This document shows positions 22,703 through 32,415 of a stretch of 64,000 nt of DNA, in pieces. This DNA comes from Tipula vernalis (taxonomy: Eukaryota > Arthropoda > Insecta > Diptera > Tipulidae). A model generated the notes under the pieces. That model was given only the letters and a program-made list of their open reading frames with translations, ran no database searches and had not been told where the DNA came from. The stretch is from assembly GCA_958295665.1 (NCBI GenBank), contig OY282558.1, positions 339,795,106 to 339,859,105 on the forward strand, written 5' to 3'. The position numbers were made by a program, and so were the translations under genes. The number at the start of each line of letters is the position of its first letter. Position 1 is the first letter of the stretch.

Positions 22703-24303
22703 GTTTTTCGAGTAGAGTGAGCCTTTGTAGGATTGATATAAGGGCTTTTTCTTGCTTTTCTTCTTATGAACTAAGTCTATCAAGAATATCTTGTAGTATT
22801 TTATTAGTTTGGTTATTATTTGAATCATTTAATAAAAGAGAACTATGTTGTCTTCTCGAATTTCCAGTAGATAGTACATCAGCAAATGTTACATTTGGAT
22901 TAGTTCTTGATGGCTGGATTAATGTTTGGTGTGGCCTTAAATTTGTAGGTATTCTTGTTGAGGCTGAGTTAATTTCTGGCCTGGTAATTATTGAAGTTTC
23001 CCTTGTTTTGTTGCGAATTTTTTGCAGCTCTTTTATAACAATGCAACCTCTGTAGTTGGCTGGGTGTGTCTCTCCACAGTTAACACATTTTGGTGGGGTG
23101 TCTTTTAGTTTCGTACATTCAGCCGTACGGTGTTTTCCTACACATTTCACGCATCTGGGCTCCTTATTACAAAAGTTTTGCGTGTGTCTGTAGACTTGGC
23201 ACTTTTTGCACTGGGGGATCAGCTTAGATTTTTTAACTGCTTCTATTTGCACTTTCATATGGAGTATTTCGCTGATTGCATAAATATGTTTAATGTCTTC
23301 TGTTCTTTCAAAAGACAACATATATAATGGAAGAGGTGTTTTTTCACCTCTTTTTAGCAGCTGTGTAACTTCTTTAATTTTGTATTTTTTCTCCAAAAGA
23401 TACTCTTTTATCTCTTCTGGTTTGCATGAAGCGTGTAGCTTCCTAGCAATGACTGGTTTGCCTTGTCTGCTTATCTTCGTAGGAATACCACGCTGTCTTT
23501 TCTTCGTTAAGAGCTCCTGTTAACTTTCTATAGCTATCACCGTCTGTGACATTTATTTTGATATCACCACTATTTAACGCTGTAGCTTGAAACTTTATAT
23601 GATTGTTGTCCATGATGTTTTTAATACTCTGATAATTATTGCAATTAGATATTATTACTGGAGGTGGCCGTGGCACTTTTTTCTCTAGTTGTACATTCTT
23701 ACTTCCGGTTGGGAGTTCATTACTTGATCGTTTCTGTTCCGATGGAACCTGAGCTTTATCCTCCTGTTGCACGTGCCTACTTCCGGTTGGAAGCTGCTCA
23801 ACTGATTGTTTCGAATCGGGTGAAATCTGTGGTGATTTACTCATCTTACGTTTCCTATTTTTTTTGTTAGGGTTCAGAATCCATCCCGTTTCTCTATTGA
23901 GTTCTTCCTCGTCTGTTTCATACATAACCTCTATATGATCATTGGTGTTGTTTATCTTAGTGGTTTCTTTCTCAGACATTACTGCATTTAGAGCATCTTT
24001 TAACTCCTTGTTTTCTCGCTGTAAGTTTTTGAGGTCTTTGTTTAGATTTAACGTTAACTTTTCTATTTCGTAAATCTTATTGCGCAGTTCTGCGTTATCC
24101 CTTTCTAAGGTGTTCGCTATTGGTGGTGGTGATCTACCTACCCTAGATTGTTGTTTAAATGGGTTGGGTTGCCCAACAGGGCTGTTAAACAATGATTGGC
24201 TCACCCCAGAATCCTTTGAGCCAGCCTCGTTAGAGGGTGGATTTGCCAGCTGATTAGCTGGGTTACCACCTGGGGTACAATTTCCTGAATCCGTTGTACT
24301 CAT
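22692..24303 (-). pseudogene. Jockey ORF1 (Gag-like protein), copy 2
   Basis: ATG at 24303 opens 286 residues that include the segment deleted from copy 1 (KKVPRPPPVIISNCNNYQ). A 2-base deletion near 23455 shifts the frame. The rest continues from 23396 with the knuckles CKKCQVYRHTQNFC, CVKCVGKHRTAEC and CVNCGETHPANYRGC. A CAA to TAA change at 22764-22766 ends it ~24 codons early. The natural terminator would be at 22692-22694. Confidence 0.88.
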
Positions 24304-24530
24304 TGTTTATTTTACTGGTCATAAAGCATCTACCACTCTGACCAGTACGAGTTGGTAGTGGGTCTGGTTTGAGAAGATCATTTACTAAATTCTCGATAGT
24401 CAGTTATACCGCCGTGTCTCGGTCGCCAGAGCCTCGTTAGTTATCTAGCAGGGTGCACCACGTGCAGGTGAGGATGACATTTGGACTATTTGTAGACCAA
24501 TTACTTAAGCCCCCTTTCCCACCCCATTGC

Positions 24531-24540
24531 ATAACAGAAT
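24531..24540. repeat. Target-site duplication of Jockey copy 2 (right)
   Basis: ATAACAGAAT, identical to 19845-19854. Confidence 0.85.
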
Positions 24541-25013
24541 AAAGGAAAATAAATTTGAATAAATTAAATGCATTTGTATTTATTTCAAAATTAATATATC
24601 ATTGACCCAATGTGAAATTAAATTTATTTTAAAATTATAAATCATTCAAATTAAAATTGGTGGTATACTTTAAAAACTTTACTCAACCTTTTTTCAAAAT
24701 ATTATCACCTTTCATTTAAATCATTGTAATTTAAAATTTAAATTTTTCACACATTGAATCAATGGTTATTTCTTCTATAAAATATTTAAATCAAAAATGG
24801 AAACAACTTGGAATTGAATTATTTGTAAACTTTAAATCAAAGTTGGTCAACAATTAAAAGTACATGTGGCATATTTAAAATTAAATCGAAAAATTTTAAA
24901 TATACATTGCGGAATTAAAGTTATATTTTTAAACTGTTTCGACATCAAAATCAAAAAACTCTACTTTAACTGGGTATCATAACGGTTTATTTACATTGTT
25001 TTTTCTCTCAGTG
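24541..25013. repeat. Right subterminal region and terminus of the CACTA-like element
   Basis: AT-rich, with several ATTTAAATCA/TTTAAATCAAA-like motifs that mirror those at 10430-10640. It ends TTTTTTCTCTCAGTG at 25013, followed by TA. Confidence 0.55.
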
Positions 25014-25880
25014 TAACTCTTGCCCCTTGGGCTAAAATTACGGGAGGGGGGAATGATATTTCTTTTTTTTTTTTCATTAGAAATTGTATAATTTAGATTT
25101 AAAGAAATTTACGCAACACAATAACCAAAGCAAAATCATTGGCATGCATTAGAATGATAACATCACAAGGTTTGCGTATAACACCGATTGCTTATATTTA
25201 TACTCAAACTATAACAAGCACAAACGATTCTATACACAATTTATTATTATTTATATACTTACCAATTATCTTAATGCATATTACCGTATATCTCTAAAAT
25301 TAGAATTATTTATTGTACTCGAATTACTGAATTTATATACCTATAAATTTATACTTACATTTTGTTTGTAAACAAACTACCACTTGACATGTATGAAGTT
25401 AAAATTGTAATAGATTAATTATAATTAATGTCATTAAGAACAATACCACTTGTGTACTAATTTATGTAATTTAGTACTAAGCTAATGACTTATATTTTTT
25501 GTAAATCATTTTTAACACTTAAGTTTCAACTGGCGATCAACAAACATCAAAAATTATAATAAAACCAAATCTTACTTAAATAATAATTATAAATAAAATT
25601 AAGGACATCTTGTTACTGTGGTGTTTCAATTAAATTTTTATTTAATTAAATAAAATATACCAATTTACAAACAGTGATTCAACGATCATTTATATATATC
25701 AAATTCTTCCCAATTACCAGCTACAGAAATGTTATGAGGGATTGGCCTCTTTATTTTTCTGATTTACCAAATCGAAAATATTGGTATTACCATGAACAAT
25801 TAATATATTTGTCTATAAAAAAGCCGAAAAAATCAATTGATTTACAGACAGACAAATTAAATTCTTAAGAAAAAATGTGT
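25014..25880. other. AT-rich stretch without recognised features
   Basis: No gene, family or clear repeat was recognised. A 64-codon frame at 25674 is unsupported. Confidence 0.55.
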
Positions 25881-25889
25881 CCGCCAGGT

Positions 25890-26570
25890 GGCCACCTCTA
25901 GCATTGATGTAAATTTCGGTTCATTTTTGAGCATTTTTTATGGCGTGGCGGCAGTATTTCGGTCGAAATGTTGGCAACTTGACCCACAAAAAGTGTGATG
26001 GTGTCAAATTGGGCTATGTAAGTGGCCATAATATCGCCGAACGTTGATATGACACTTCCACAAAACATTTGTTGTAAAATGGTCATTGTTTGGCCGAATG
26101 TGTAGCATGTGCCCGTTGCGGTCCTGCTTAAATTAAAGGCCTTCAATACCAAGTTCGCCCACTTCTTGTACCAAAAAATTTGCGTAGCATCACGTTGTCT
26201 CTCTAACGATTATCATTAACAGTAACAGCCTTCCCTTCGTTAAACGCAAAAAAGTACTGTCTAATGATTCGTTTCGAGCAAATCTTGCACCAGAATTACT
26301 TTTTTGTCGAATTGAGCATTCTCGTGAAAAATTCGAGGATTTTCGGATACCTAGTAAAGAATGTTTTGCTTATTTTGTACTGCAATTGAACAATAATGCG
26401 GTTCATCGCTCATGAGAATTTTCAACCAAAAGTTTGGTTCGATTTAATTGGCGAGGGTAATTGGCATTAAATTGTATGTTAATATAATTTTGTTCAAAAT
26501 TTGACACAAAGGGGTGCGATTACATACCAATTGCGGTGCACGTTTTCTTTTTGACGTTTTCATTGACATC
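25890..26570 (-). pseudogene. Mariner-like transposase relic
   Basis: Minus-strand frames include ILMSDEPHYCSIAVQNKQN around 26380-26430, FFAFNEGKAVTVND around 26210-26240 and RKFFGTRSGRTWY, with many stops. 'LMSDExHF', 'AVTVN' and similar motifs belong to an insect mariner/IS630-type transposase family also present at 36.5 kb and 60 kb in this window. The catalytic region is badly decayed. Terminal repeats were not recognised. Confidence 0.5.
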
Positions 26571-26904
26571 GTCACACACAATATCAATATTCTCGCTTGA
26601 TAAACGTTAAGAGATGAGAGACTGCTCTGGGTTACCTTCGACGTAAGAAAATAAGGTCATAGATTGTCCGTAAAAATGCGGATATCTCTTACAGATACTA
26701 CATTATATCTCAACCAATCCTCGGCCTCAATTATCGTAATTAATTCAGCCTGAAAATGCTGCAATAATCGGGTAGACGAAACGGGAGGTTCACATTTAGT
26801 TTCTCAAAGAAAACACCACAACCAACCATCTATTTTCGAACCATCCGTGAAGAAGTTTAAAACTTTAAGGTACAACATCTCTTCACTAAGTTAGTCCTCT
26901 CTGG

Positions 26905-27650
26905 AGGGAATATTTTTTATTTTTTATTTAAAATACATTTTATTTATTTATTTTATGTAATTACAATCCAGTCTCCTGAACTAATGAGCAATTTGTGTTC
27001 CATAGTGTTTGGTAAATTGAAGTAAACCACATCTTTGTAGTGGATTTTAGATCAATACAATGCTGCTTAAACTGACAATCACACCAGCTCAAAAGGTTTG
27101 GTTCTTTTAAGTCTGGGTACTAAATTCGTGATGCTTAGGAGCTGAGTTGCCTGAATGTTCACATGTTGGCGGAGCCTTTCTTCATGTCTCCGTGCTTTTT
27201 CCTGGATTTCCTTTAAGATGAGGTTCATTTTAAGGTCCCTAGGAGGGAATATCAGTACGAAACCTTTCCTCAAAAAATGGTAATGGAAACAAGTAATCGG
27301 TAGTACCAAGGATATCTCTGTTAAACAATAAAGATGAGTGTCCTGTATTACTACAGGTATACATAGAAATGGATTTGATCCTTAATGCCTGAGTGGGTGT
27401 ACTGAGTGCAGGGTGAAAAAGGTGGAAGTTCTCTAAGTTTACATCAGCAACATTTGGTTAGCCGTACTATTTAAGGCTGGCCACCAAACAACAATCCCAT
27501 ATAAAAGTATGGGCCTTATCATTGAAGCATAGAGCCAGTAAAAGATATGGGGTTCAAAACCAAAGGTGTATAGCGCTATAAGCTTTCTTTACCCTTTCTA
27601 AAATATTAGGCTTCAAACTAAATTTGTTGTGAAAAATAACATCAGGTATT
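26905..27650 (-). pseudogene. 5'-truncated non-LTR reverse transcriptase fragments
   Basis: The minus strand shows YWLYASMIRPILLYGIVVWW around 27450-27540, a thumb-region motif of R1/LOA-type elements, and at 27079-27240 RDLKMNLILKEIQEKARRHE ... RLKRTKPFELV, close in layout to the last residues of the Jockey ORF2 copies above. A T-rich run at 26910-26960 fits a 3' untranslated region and poly-A. The two parts may be one element or two fragments side by side. Confidence 0.55.
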
Positions 27651-27844
27651 TCGCTTGATTTTTATTTATTATTCAAATGATGATGTTCTCACTTTAGGAA
27701 AGTTTAGGTTTGGGCTCATTTTAGGCCATATTCATTTTATAAACTATGTAATTCGAATTGCGTTTTCTTCTTTATATAATCCTGATTATCGGTTAATTCG
27801 AATTAAGTATATTATAATCACGAACACATGCAAAGCTATTAAAA

Positions 27845-27894
27845 GTTAGGAAAAACTTCACACATTTGCGCAAAGACGTGAAGTTTTTCCTAAC

Positions 27895-27930
<36 letters not shown>
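27845..27930. repeat. Perfect 17-bp hairpin followed by a T30 tract
   Basis: GTTAGGAAAAACTTCAC (27845-27861) is exactly complementary to 27878-27894 with a 16-base loop. Six bases later comes an uninterrupted run of 30 T (27901-27930). A degenerate copy, GTTTAGGATAAACTTCACG, follows at about 27939-27957. Confidence 0.75.
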
Positions 27931-27931
<1 letters not shown>

Positions 27932-28039
27932 AGGATAGTTTAGGATAAACTTCACGCGAATTTGAGTGGTGGAAACTTGCAGAGTTACACCGCATACCCA
28001 ATGAAATACTTTTTACTTTTGCCTTACAGGATTATATGA

Positions 28040-28085
28040 ATTTCCAACATAATGAACAAACATTTTTGTTCGTTATGTTGGAAAT
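28040..28085. repeat. 21-bp near-perfect hairpin
   Basis: ATTTCCAACATAATGAACAA and its complement (one G/T mismatch) are separated by a loop of about five bases. Five bases beyond it, at 28091, begins CACTGAGAGAAATG, which resembles the CACTA-like terminus. Confidence 0.7.
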
Positions 28086-28090
28086 CCATA

Positions 28091-28120
28091 CACTGAGAGA
28101 AATGATTCAAAAAAACCAAC
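28091..28120 (+). repeat. Solitary CACTGAGAGAAA terminus
   Basis: The first 12 bases match the right terminus of the CACTA-like element (minus strand CACTGAGAGAAA). No partner end was found within the window in the required orientation, so this could be a truncated relative or chance. Confidence 0.35.
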
Positions 28121-28299
28121 TAAAGGATACTTTTGTGTCAACTGCGAACAAAACGAACTGACTCGCCCTATTGCGAGAACAATATTGTAGTTCAATGTAA
28201 TGATTAATTTATTTTTCAATTCCCTTGCTACAACTAAATATTAGAAGCGTTTCAGTTTCATTAACTCCTACTCGTTTATTGCGATTGAAAACCTATTGC

Positions 28300-28880
28300 A
28301 TAAAATGTTTAATATGGATATTCCTAATACAAAGTGAAGAGGGCATTGTATGAGGAGAGGATTAAATTCACTATGAGAAAACAAAATTCAACATTTCTGG
28401 GATAACGTCATTTTTAGTGACGAGACAAAAATTAACATACATGGGTCAGATAAACATGTTACAGTGTGGCAAAAACCAAATCGACACCTTAAAACTAAAA
28501 TTCTATGTGGGACTGTAAAGTGGTGGAGGTGGCGTGGCGTAATGTTATGGGGCTGTATGAATACATCTGGAGTTGGACAGCTTCGCATCATAGAGTCTAT
28601 TATGGAGAAACATTTATATTTAGACATCCCTAAGGAAAACTTACACGCTAGTACGGAGAAATTTGGCATAAGTGGATCGCTCATCTTCCAGCAAGATAAT
28701 GATACAAAACATTGCTCTATAACTATCCAAAATAATTACATACGCCACCACAGAGTCCAGATATGAACCCGATTGACCATCTCTGGGCCGAATGGAACCG
28801 AATTGAGCCAGAACTACGAGTTAAATTCGACTGATAGAAGTTATTAAAGTCAAAGGTGGTCCTACGGATTACTAAAAATT
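28300..28880 (+). pseudogene. Tc1-like transposase C-terminal half
   Basis: The frame gives VIFSDETKINIHGSDKHVTV near 28405-28470, then GVMLWGCMNTSGVGQLRIIE and LIFQQDNDTKH. After a one-base shift near 28740 it reads PPQSPDMNPIDHLWAEWNRI. These carry the three catalytic positions of a Tc1-type DDE transposase (DET, QDND, PIDHLWAEW). The N-terminal DNA-binding half and both terminal repeats are missing. Confidence 0.8.
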
Positions 28881-29190
28881 TTTTTTCGCTACATAGTTTT
28901 AAACAATAAGTTTTTTTTTATTTTTAAATCCAAACCTGAGTAATATGCAATCAGTGATAACAAAGTTGTGAACGTTTATCTGACCGATTTCCTGGTATAT
29001 TTTCAGTTTACGGAGAATTGGTTGCACTGTAAGTAAGTAAGTGCCAGCGCAATTACTTTTTAAGGTTAAGGAAATGAGAATGTGAGTTTATTGGCGGTAT
29101 CGTGAATGAAAAGACGACTGTGATATGCTTCTTTCTCTCTTATGCTTAAGGTCTGCCGCCGCAACTTGTGACCACCTCGTGAACGACTTC
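28881..29190. other. Short non-coding spacer
   Basis: Contains a small GTAA repeat near 29030. Nothing else was recognised. Confidence 0.5.
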
Positions 29191-29194
29191 TATT

Positions 29195-29785
29195 GCTTTT
29201 CCCGATTTTGGTGTTGCATTCCGTGTTGATGTGGCTATCATTCCATCCAGCTAAATGAAAAACATTTAAGGCAAATCGTACTTCAGGAGTCCTTAGTGAA
29301 ATACCACGAAATTGTTGTAATCACGTATGATCGGAACACAATGCAGCTGATTGTGGAAAATTGGTGAATTTAGCTCAACTATAGTATGGTCCAGAATGGT
29401 TGTAGAAGCTTGAAATTATTTGTGTACCTAAAAATGAAGATATCGACAAGGCATAGTATCTGTTAGAAGAACGAAAGGCCAAACTAGATACAACGGACTT
29501 TCAGTATACATAAGATGATTCGATTTTTGGCTTACGTACTCGAAGAGTGAGAGAAATTTAACTTTCTTAGCAGTCGAGGAGCTTCAAAATGCCAGAAATA
29601 CTATCATCAAATACGTACAACAAGAGTCATTTGCAATCGAAATCGGTTGCCTTTGTCGGAGTTTAGAAATTGGTAAAAGCCAATGTAAGCAGTGTTATTT
29701 TTACGGAATTTTAAGAGTTGGCGGTAGGCTGAGATATTCGAACTATCCGTATGATTATAACAAGCATCCAATAATTCTATCAAAG
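29195..29785 (+). pseudogene. BEL/Pao Pol fragment (before integrase core)
   Basis: Frames read SEHNAADCGK and LVNLAQL.YGPEWL around 29330-29400, and VEELQNARNTIIKYVQQESF, GILRVGGRLRYSNYPYDYNK and HPIILSKG at 29565-29785. The 'ILRVGGRLRxxxYPYDxxHPIIL' block marks the zinc-finger entry of BEL/Pao integrases. Many stops. It ends abruptly against a Gypsy fragment of opposite orientation. Confidence 0.7.
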
Positions 29786-30685
29786 GGGCAGTTATTTAGC
29801 CGCATGGTAGGGGTTGTTGGATTGAGATAAGGAGTAATACGAATTCGGTATGATTCCAAAAAATTTGTTAATTCCGAAAAAAGTTTGGACTTGAATTGAT
29901 TACATTGATCGGTTGTGATGTTAACCGGAACTCCAAATCTATATATGTATTGTTCAGTAGGCTTCGGGGATTGACACAAGTTAAAAGGTAAGTGTAACTA
30001 TTAGATGGTGGAATTAGTCCTACGATAGCTGGATGTGTTCGAATCGACCTGTGGCCCTATTCTGGTAATTCCCGGAGAACGGGGAATCATTTTTTTACAG
30101 CAGTTATTCCCAGATACATATTTCCAACTTTTTATTCCCCATTTTCTTAAAGTGCATTCTGTCAATTGGGGAATAAATATACAGGGGAAATAAATTTAGT
30201 TGTATCAAAATTATTATAATAACTCTTATTTATTATAATACTATCTTCAAAACTATTAACAGTATTAATTATTAATAACAACTACATATAAACAAACATT
30301 TTCGTTAAAAATCTATTCCCCATGAATTCTTTCATAAAATCGGTGTGGAAAAACAAAAGTCAAAACTGCTGTAATGGGGAATAATTTTTTCCCAATAAAA
30401 AATCTCACCCGAACACCAGAATACACTTTGGGGAAAAGGGAATAATACTGCAACAAAATTTAAAATTTCTATTCCCTGGGAATTACCAGAATAGGGCCAC
30501 TGGTGGGATATCGAATTGTCCATGTGGTGATTTTGTATGTCTCTGAACTTTGCATTTTTGGCAGGATAAACAAGATTTCGCTCATTGGGTTACGCCCTGA
30601 TGTATGGTAGGCCAAAAGTATCGAGATGTGGGATGCGAAACGTTCTGCAGAATGTCGAGGATGTTTCGACATAATGGCTCTGCAA
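29755..30685 (-). pseudogene. Second Gypsy-type integrase fragment, split by a MITE
   Basis: On the minus strand CLSCQKCKVQRHTKSPHGQF (about 30510-30600) is the zinc-finger exit of a Gypsy integrase. After the 450-bp MITE come IVGLIPPSNSYTYLLTCV (near 30010) and YRFGVPVNITTDQCNQFKSK (29870-29950), parts of the catalytic core with TTDQ as the second Asp. The two sides should join at the MITE. The fragment is from a different Gypsy family than the element at 0.9-7.1 kb. Confidence 0.7.
30051..30500. mobile_element. MITE with GTGGCCCTATTCTGG inverted termini
   Basis: The 450-bp segment begins GTGGCCCTATTCTGGTAATT and ends with its reverse complement. It interrupts a Gypsy integrase frame, which gives an independent estimate of both ends. 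Neither end shows an obvious target duplication beyond a possible single T. The larger element at 59589-62306 has the same termini. No coding sequence inside, so it is non-autonomous. Superfamily not assigned. Confidence 0.8.
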
Positions 30686-30699
30686 TGGATTCTAGGCCT

Positions 30700-30780
30700 A
30701 TTCCGCTAGCACAATTCCACTAGACACAATTCCACTTGGCACAATTCAACTTGCACAATTCAACTCGCAAAATTTAACTT
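30700..30780. repeat. Short degenerate tandem repeat (CACAATTCAACT)
   Basis: About five units of 15-17 bases of the form CACAATTCCACTAGA, CACAATTCCACTTGG, CACAATTCAACTTG, CACAATTCAACTCG. A small minisatellite. Confidence 0.7.
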
Positions 30781-31160
30781 TTTGATAATAAAACGTATTT
30801 AGGATGGTAAATCGCGCGCGCGAGTGTAAGTGAATAAAAAAAGTGAAATGGAAATACATTAGAAACAAACAGAATTACACGCATACCTTAAATATTAAAT
30901 ATTATACATCTAAGTGATCTGTGAAAATAACACTTATACATTGATAAATAATAAAATTATAACCTTGAAATTGTTTAATCGCTGTGGCCGAGTTTGGTTA
31001 TGAGGGGAGATAAGGAAACAAAATCTATAAAAGTGGTAAACAGAATCAAATGGCATTTTCTAAAGATATACGCAAGGAAGAAGCCGCAGGAAGACATGCT
31101 ACCGTCTTTCCAGCTCCTATGATTTTACAATCAAAATAGCGCCTATGTCTAATAGAACCG
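30781..31160. other. Non-coding spacer
   Basis: No reading frame or family recognised. A short CG-alternating run (GCGCGCGCG) is present near 30816. Confidence 0.5.
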
Positions 31161-31167
31161 CCCTGTT

Positions 31168-32090
31168 TCATTTGATGTGTACATCCAGCAGCCTTTCCAA
31201 GGTTTTCAAAAGTAAGGATGATAGAGTTATTGGTTTTAGGTCTTTAGGATAGACATATGAGCTTTTCCCCGCTTTCGGTATGAACACCACATTGACCTCC
31301 ATCCAGTACCAAGGAATATAGCCCAGCTTCAAACACCCTTTGAATATAGCTTCCAGGTAGGGAAGAATAACTACTGAGTTGTTTTGAAGTTCCGCTGGTA
31401 TAATTTGATCCGGGCCAGCCGATTTAAATGGTTTAAAACCCCTTAGTGCCCAAAAGATCCGTTTCCTGGTTACGATATCCTCTGTGAACACTGACAGTGA
31501 TTCCTGATGATTGCTACGCACCAATAGGTCTTCAAAGCTCCCTGGGAAGAGTGTCTCGAAAAGAAGCTCCAGAGATTCTCCACTAGAAGCTGTCCAAGAT
31601 CCATCCGGTTTTATCAAAAATCTCGGACTAGCTGTACTTTTGGAAAGAATCTTCACAGAAGATTCTCCAAGACCTCCTTTGTGCCTTTCTTAATTCTTTC
31701 TTATAAATTCCGAGTTTCTCCTTATAGGAGTCCCAATCCTTAGCCTCCCTTGTATTTTTGGTTCTATTAAAGGCTGTCCTAATAGCCTTACGATAGGTTC
31801 CCAGTTCCCTGGACCACCATACTGGTTTTTGCCTACCTCTAGGCTTAGCCAGTGAGCAGGCAGCGCGAAAGGATCGGTTGCATGCGCTAGTAACGCTAGC
31901 CACCATGTCCTCCAGCTCCCCAACGGGGGCACCATAGCCCTCGACGGCAACAAATCCTCCAATAATTCCCCATGTTTGCTCCAGTTGGTTCTTCTTGGGT
32001 TCCTGAAGGCTTCCCGGGCAGCAGGGTAAATATCGAGGCTATAGGTTAAATATCGATGATCAGAAAAAGAGTATTCCTTATCCACCCTCC
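31168..32090 (-). pseudogene. R1/LOA-like non-LTR endonuclease-RT fragment
   Basis: From 32085 the minus strand reads EYSFSDHRYLTYSLD (SDH, the last endonuclease motif), then linker sequence, then FKPFKSAGPDQIIPAELQNN, KLGYIPWYWMEVNVVFIPKA and LKPITLSSLLLKTLERLLDV, the first reverse-transcriptase blocks. At least two frameshifts (near 31650 and 31700-31900). The palm catalytic region and the 3' end are absent, so this is an internal slice. Confidence 0.75.
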
Positions 32091-32229
32091 AATAACTTCA
32101 ATATTTGGATTTTCACAAGACAAACAATAAAGTGACAATTAGAGAAAAGTTTGGTGAAAAGATCGACGAACTCACATATAATTAAAAAATTTTCCACAAT
32201 CCATTTTTGGGCACCCAATTATACAAACT

Positions 32230-32415
32230 AAACCGGCTATTAGCGGGCAAATGAAAAATGCACCAAGAATCAAACCAGTAGTTGGTTCTGGTTATTTATG
32301 TCGCTCGATGTCGCACAAACAGCGCAAAAACAGAAAAAGTTGCCGAGTGTGCCAACGTCCTACATGTGACGAGCATACGGAAACAATTTCAAAGTGCTAC
32401 TCATGTAATTTATAA
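32230..32415 (+). pseudogene. PiggyBac-like C-terminal cysteine-rich fragment
   Basis: The frame reads TKPAISGQMKNAPRIKPVVG, then CRSMSHKQRKNRKSCRVCQR and PTCDEHTETISKCYSC followed by a stop at 32415. The pattern C-x2-C-x4-C-x2-H-x6-C-x2-C next to the C-terminus resembles the cysteine-rich tail of piggyBac-type transposases. The catalytic part is not found. Identification rests on the finger alone. Confidence 0.4.

Larger units (their letters stand above)
19855..24530 (-). mobile_element. Jockey-type non-LTR retrotransposon, copy 2 (inverted)
   Basis: Same family and nearly the same sequence as copy 1, on the minus strand, with its poly-A end at 19855-19900 and its GC-rich leader at 24530. 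It is flanked by an exact 10-bp duplication, so it inserted independently rather than by inversion of copy 1. Its damage differs: a stop and a 2-base deletion in ORF1, and single-base deletions in the endonuclease and at the C-terminus of ORF2. Confidence 0.92.
10384..25013 (+). mobile_element. CACTA-like DNA transposon with two nested Jockey insertions
   Basis: The left end starts CACTCAGAAAAAAAAAACAC and the right end, on the minus strand, starts CACTGAGAGAAAAAACAATG. Both ends start CACT as in CACTA/EnSpm elements and are flanked by TA. TTTGATTTAA-like motifs recur just inside both ends, comparable to the subterminal repeats of CACTA elements. Between them lies an intron-containing plus-strand gene (10948 to about 19700). 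Removing the two Jockey copies with one copy of each target duplication leaves an element of about 5.3 kb. Assignment to the CACTA/EnSpm (CMC) group rests on the ends and on the general look of the transposase, not on a search. Confidence 0.65.

Noticed and set aside
27901..27930. T30 run as an RNA polymerase III terminator of the adjacent hairpin
   Set aside because: No A or B box upstream; a homopolymer this long is better explained as a reversed poly-A tail or simple repeat.
25000..28110. Possible second CACTA-like element between the CAGTG end at 25013 and the CACTG end at 28091
   Set aside because: The two ends face away from each other (outer end of one, start of another), so they cannot be the two termini of one element, and no transposase lies between.
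30810..30825. GCGCGCGCG run as a regulatory or Z-DNA element
   Set aside because: Too short and without context to support any function.
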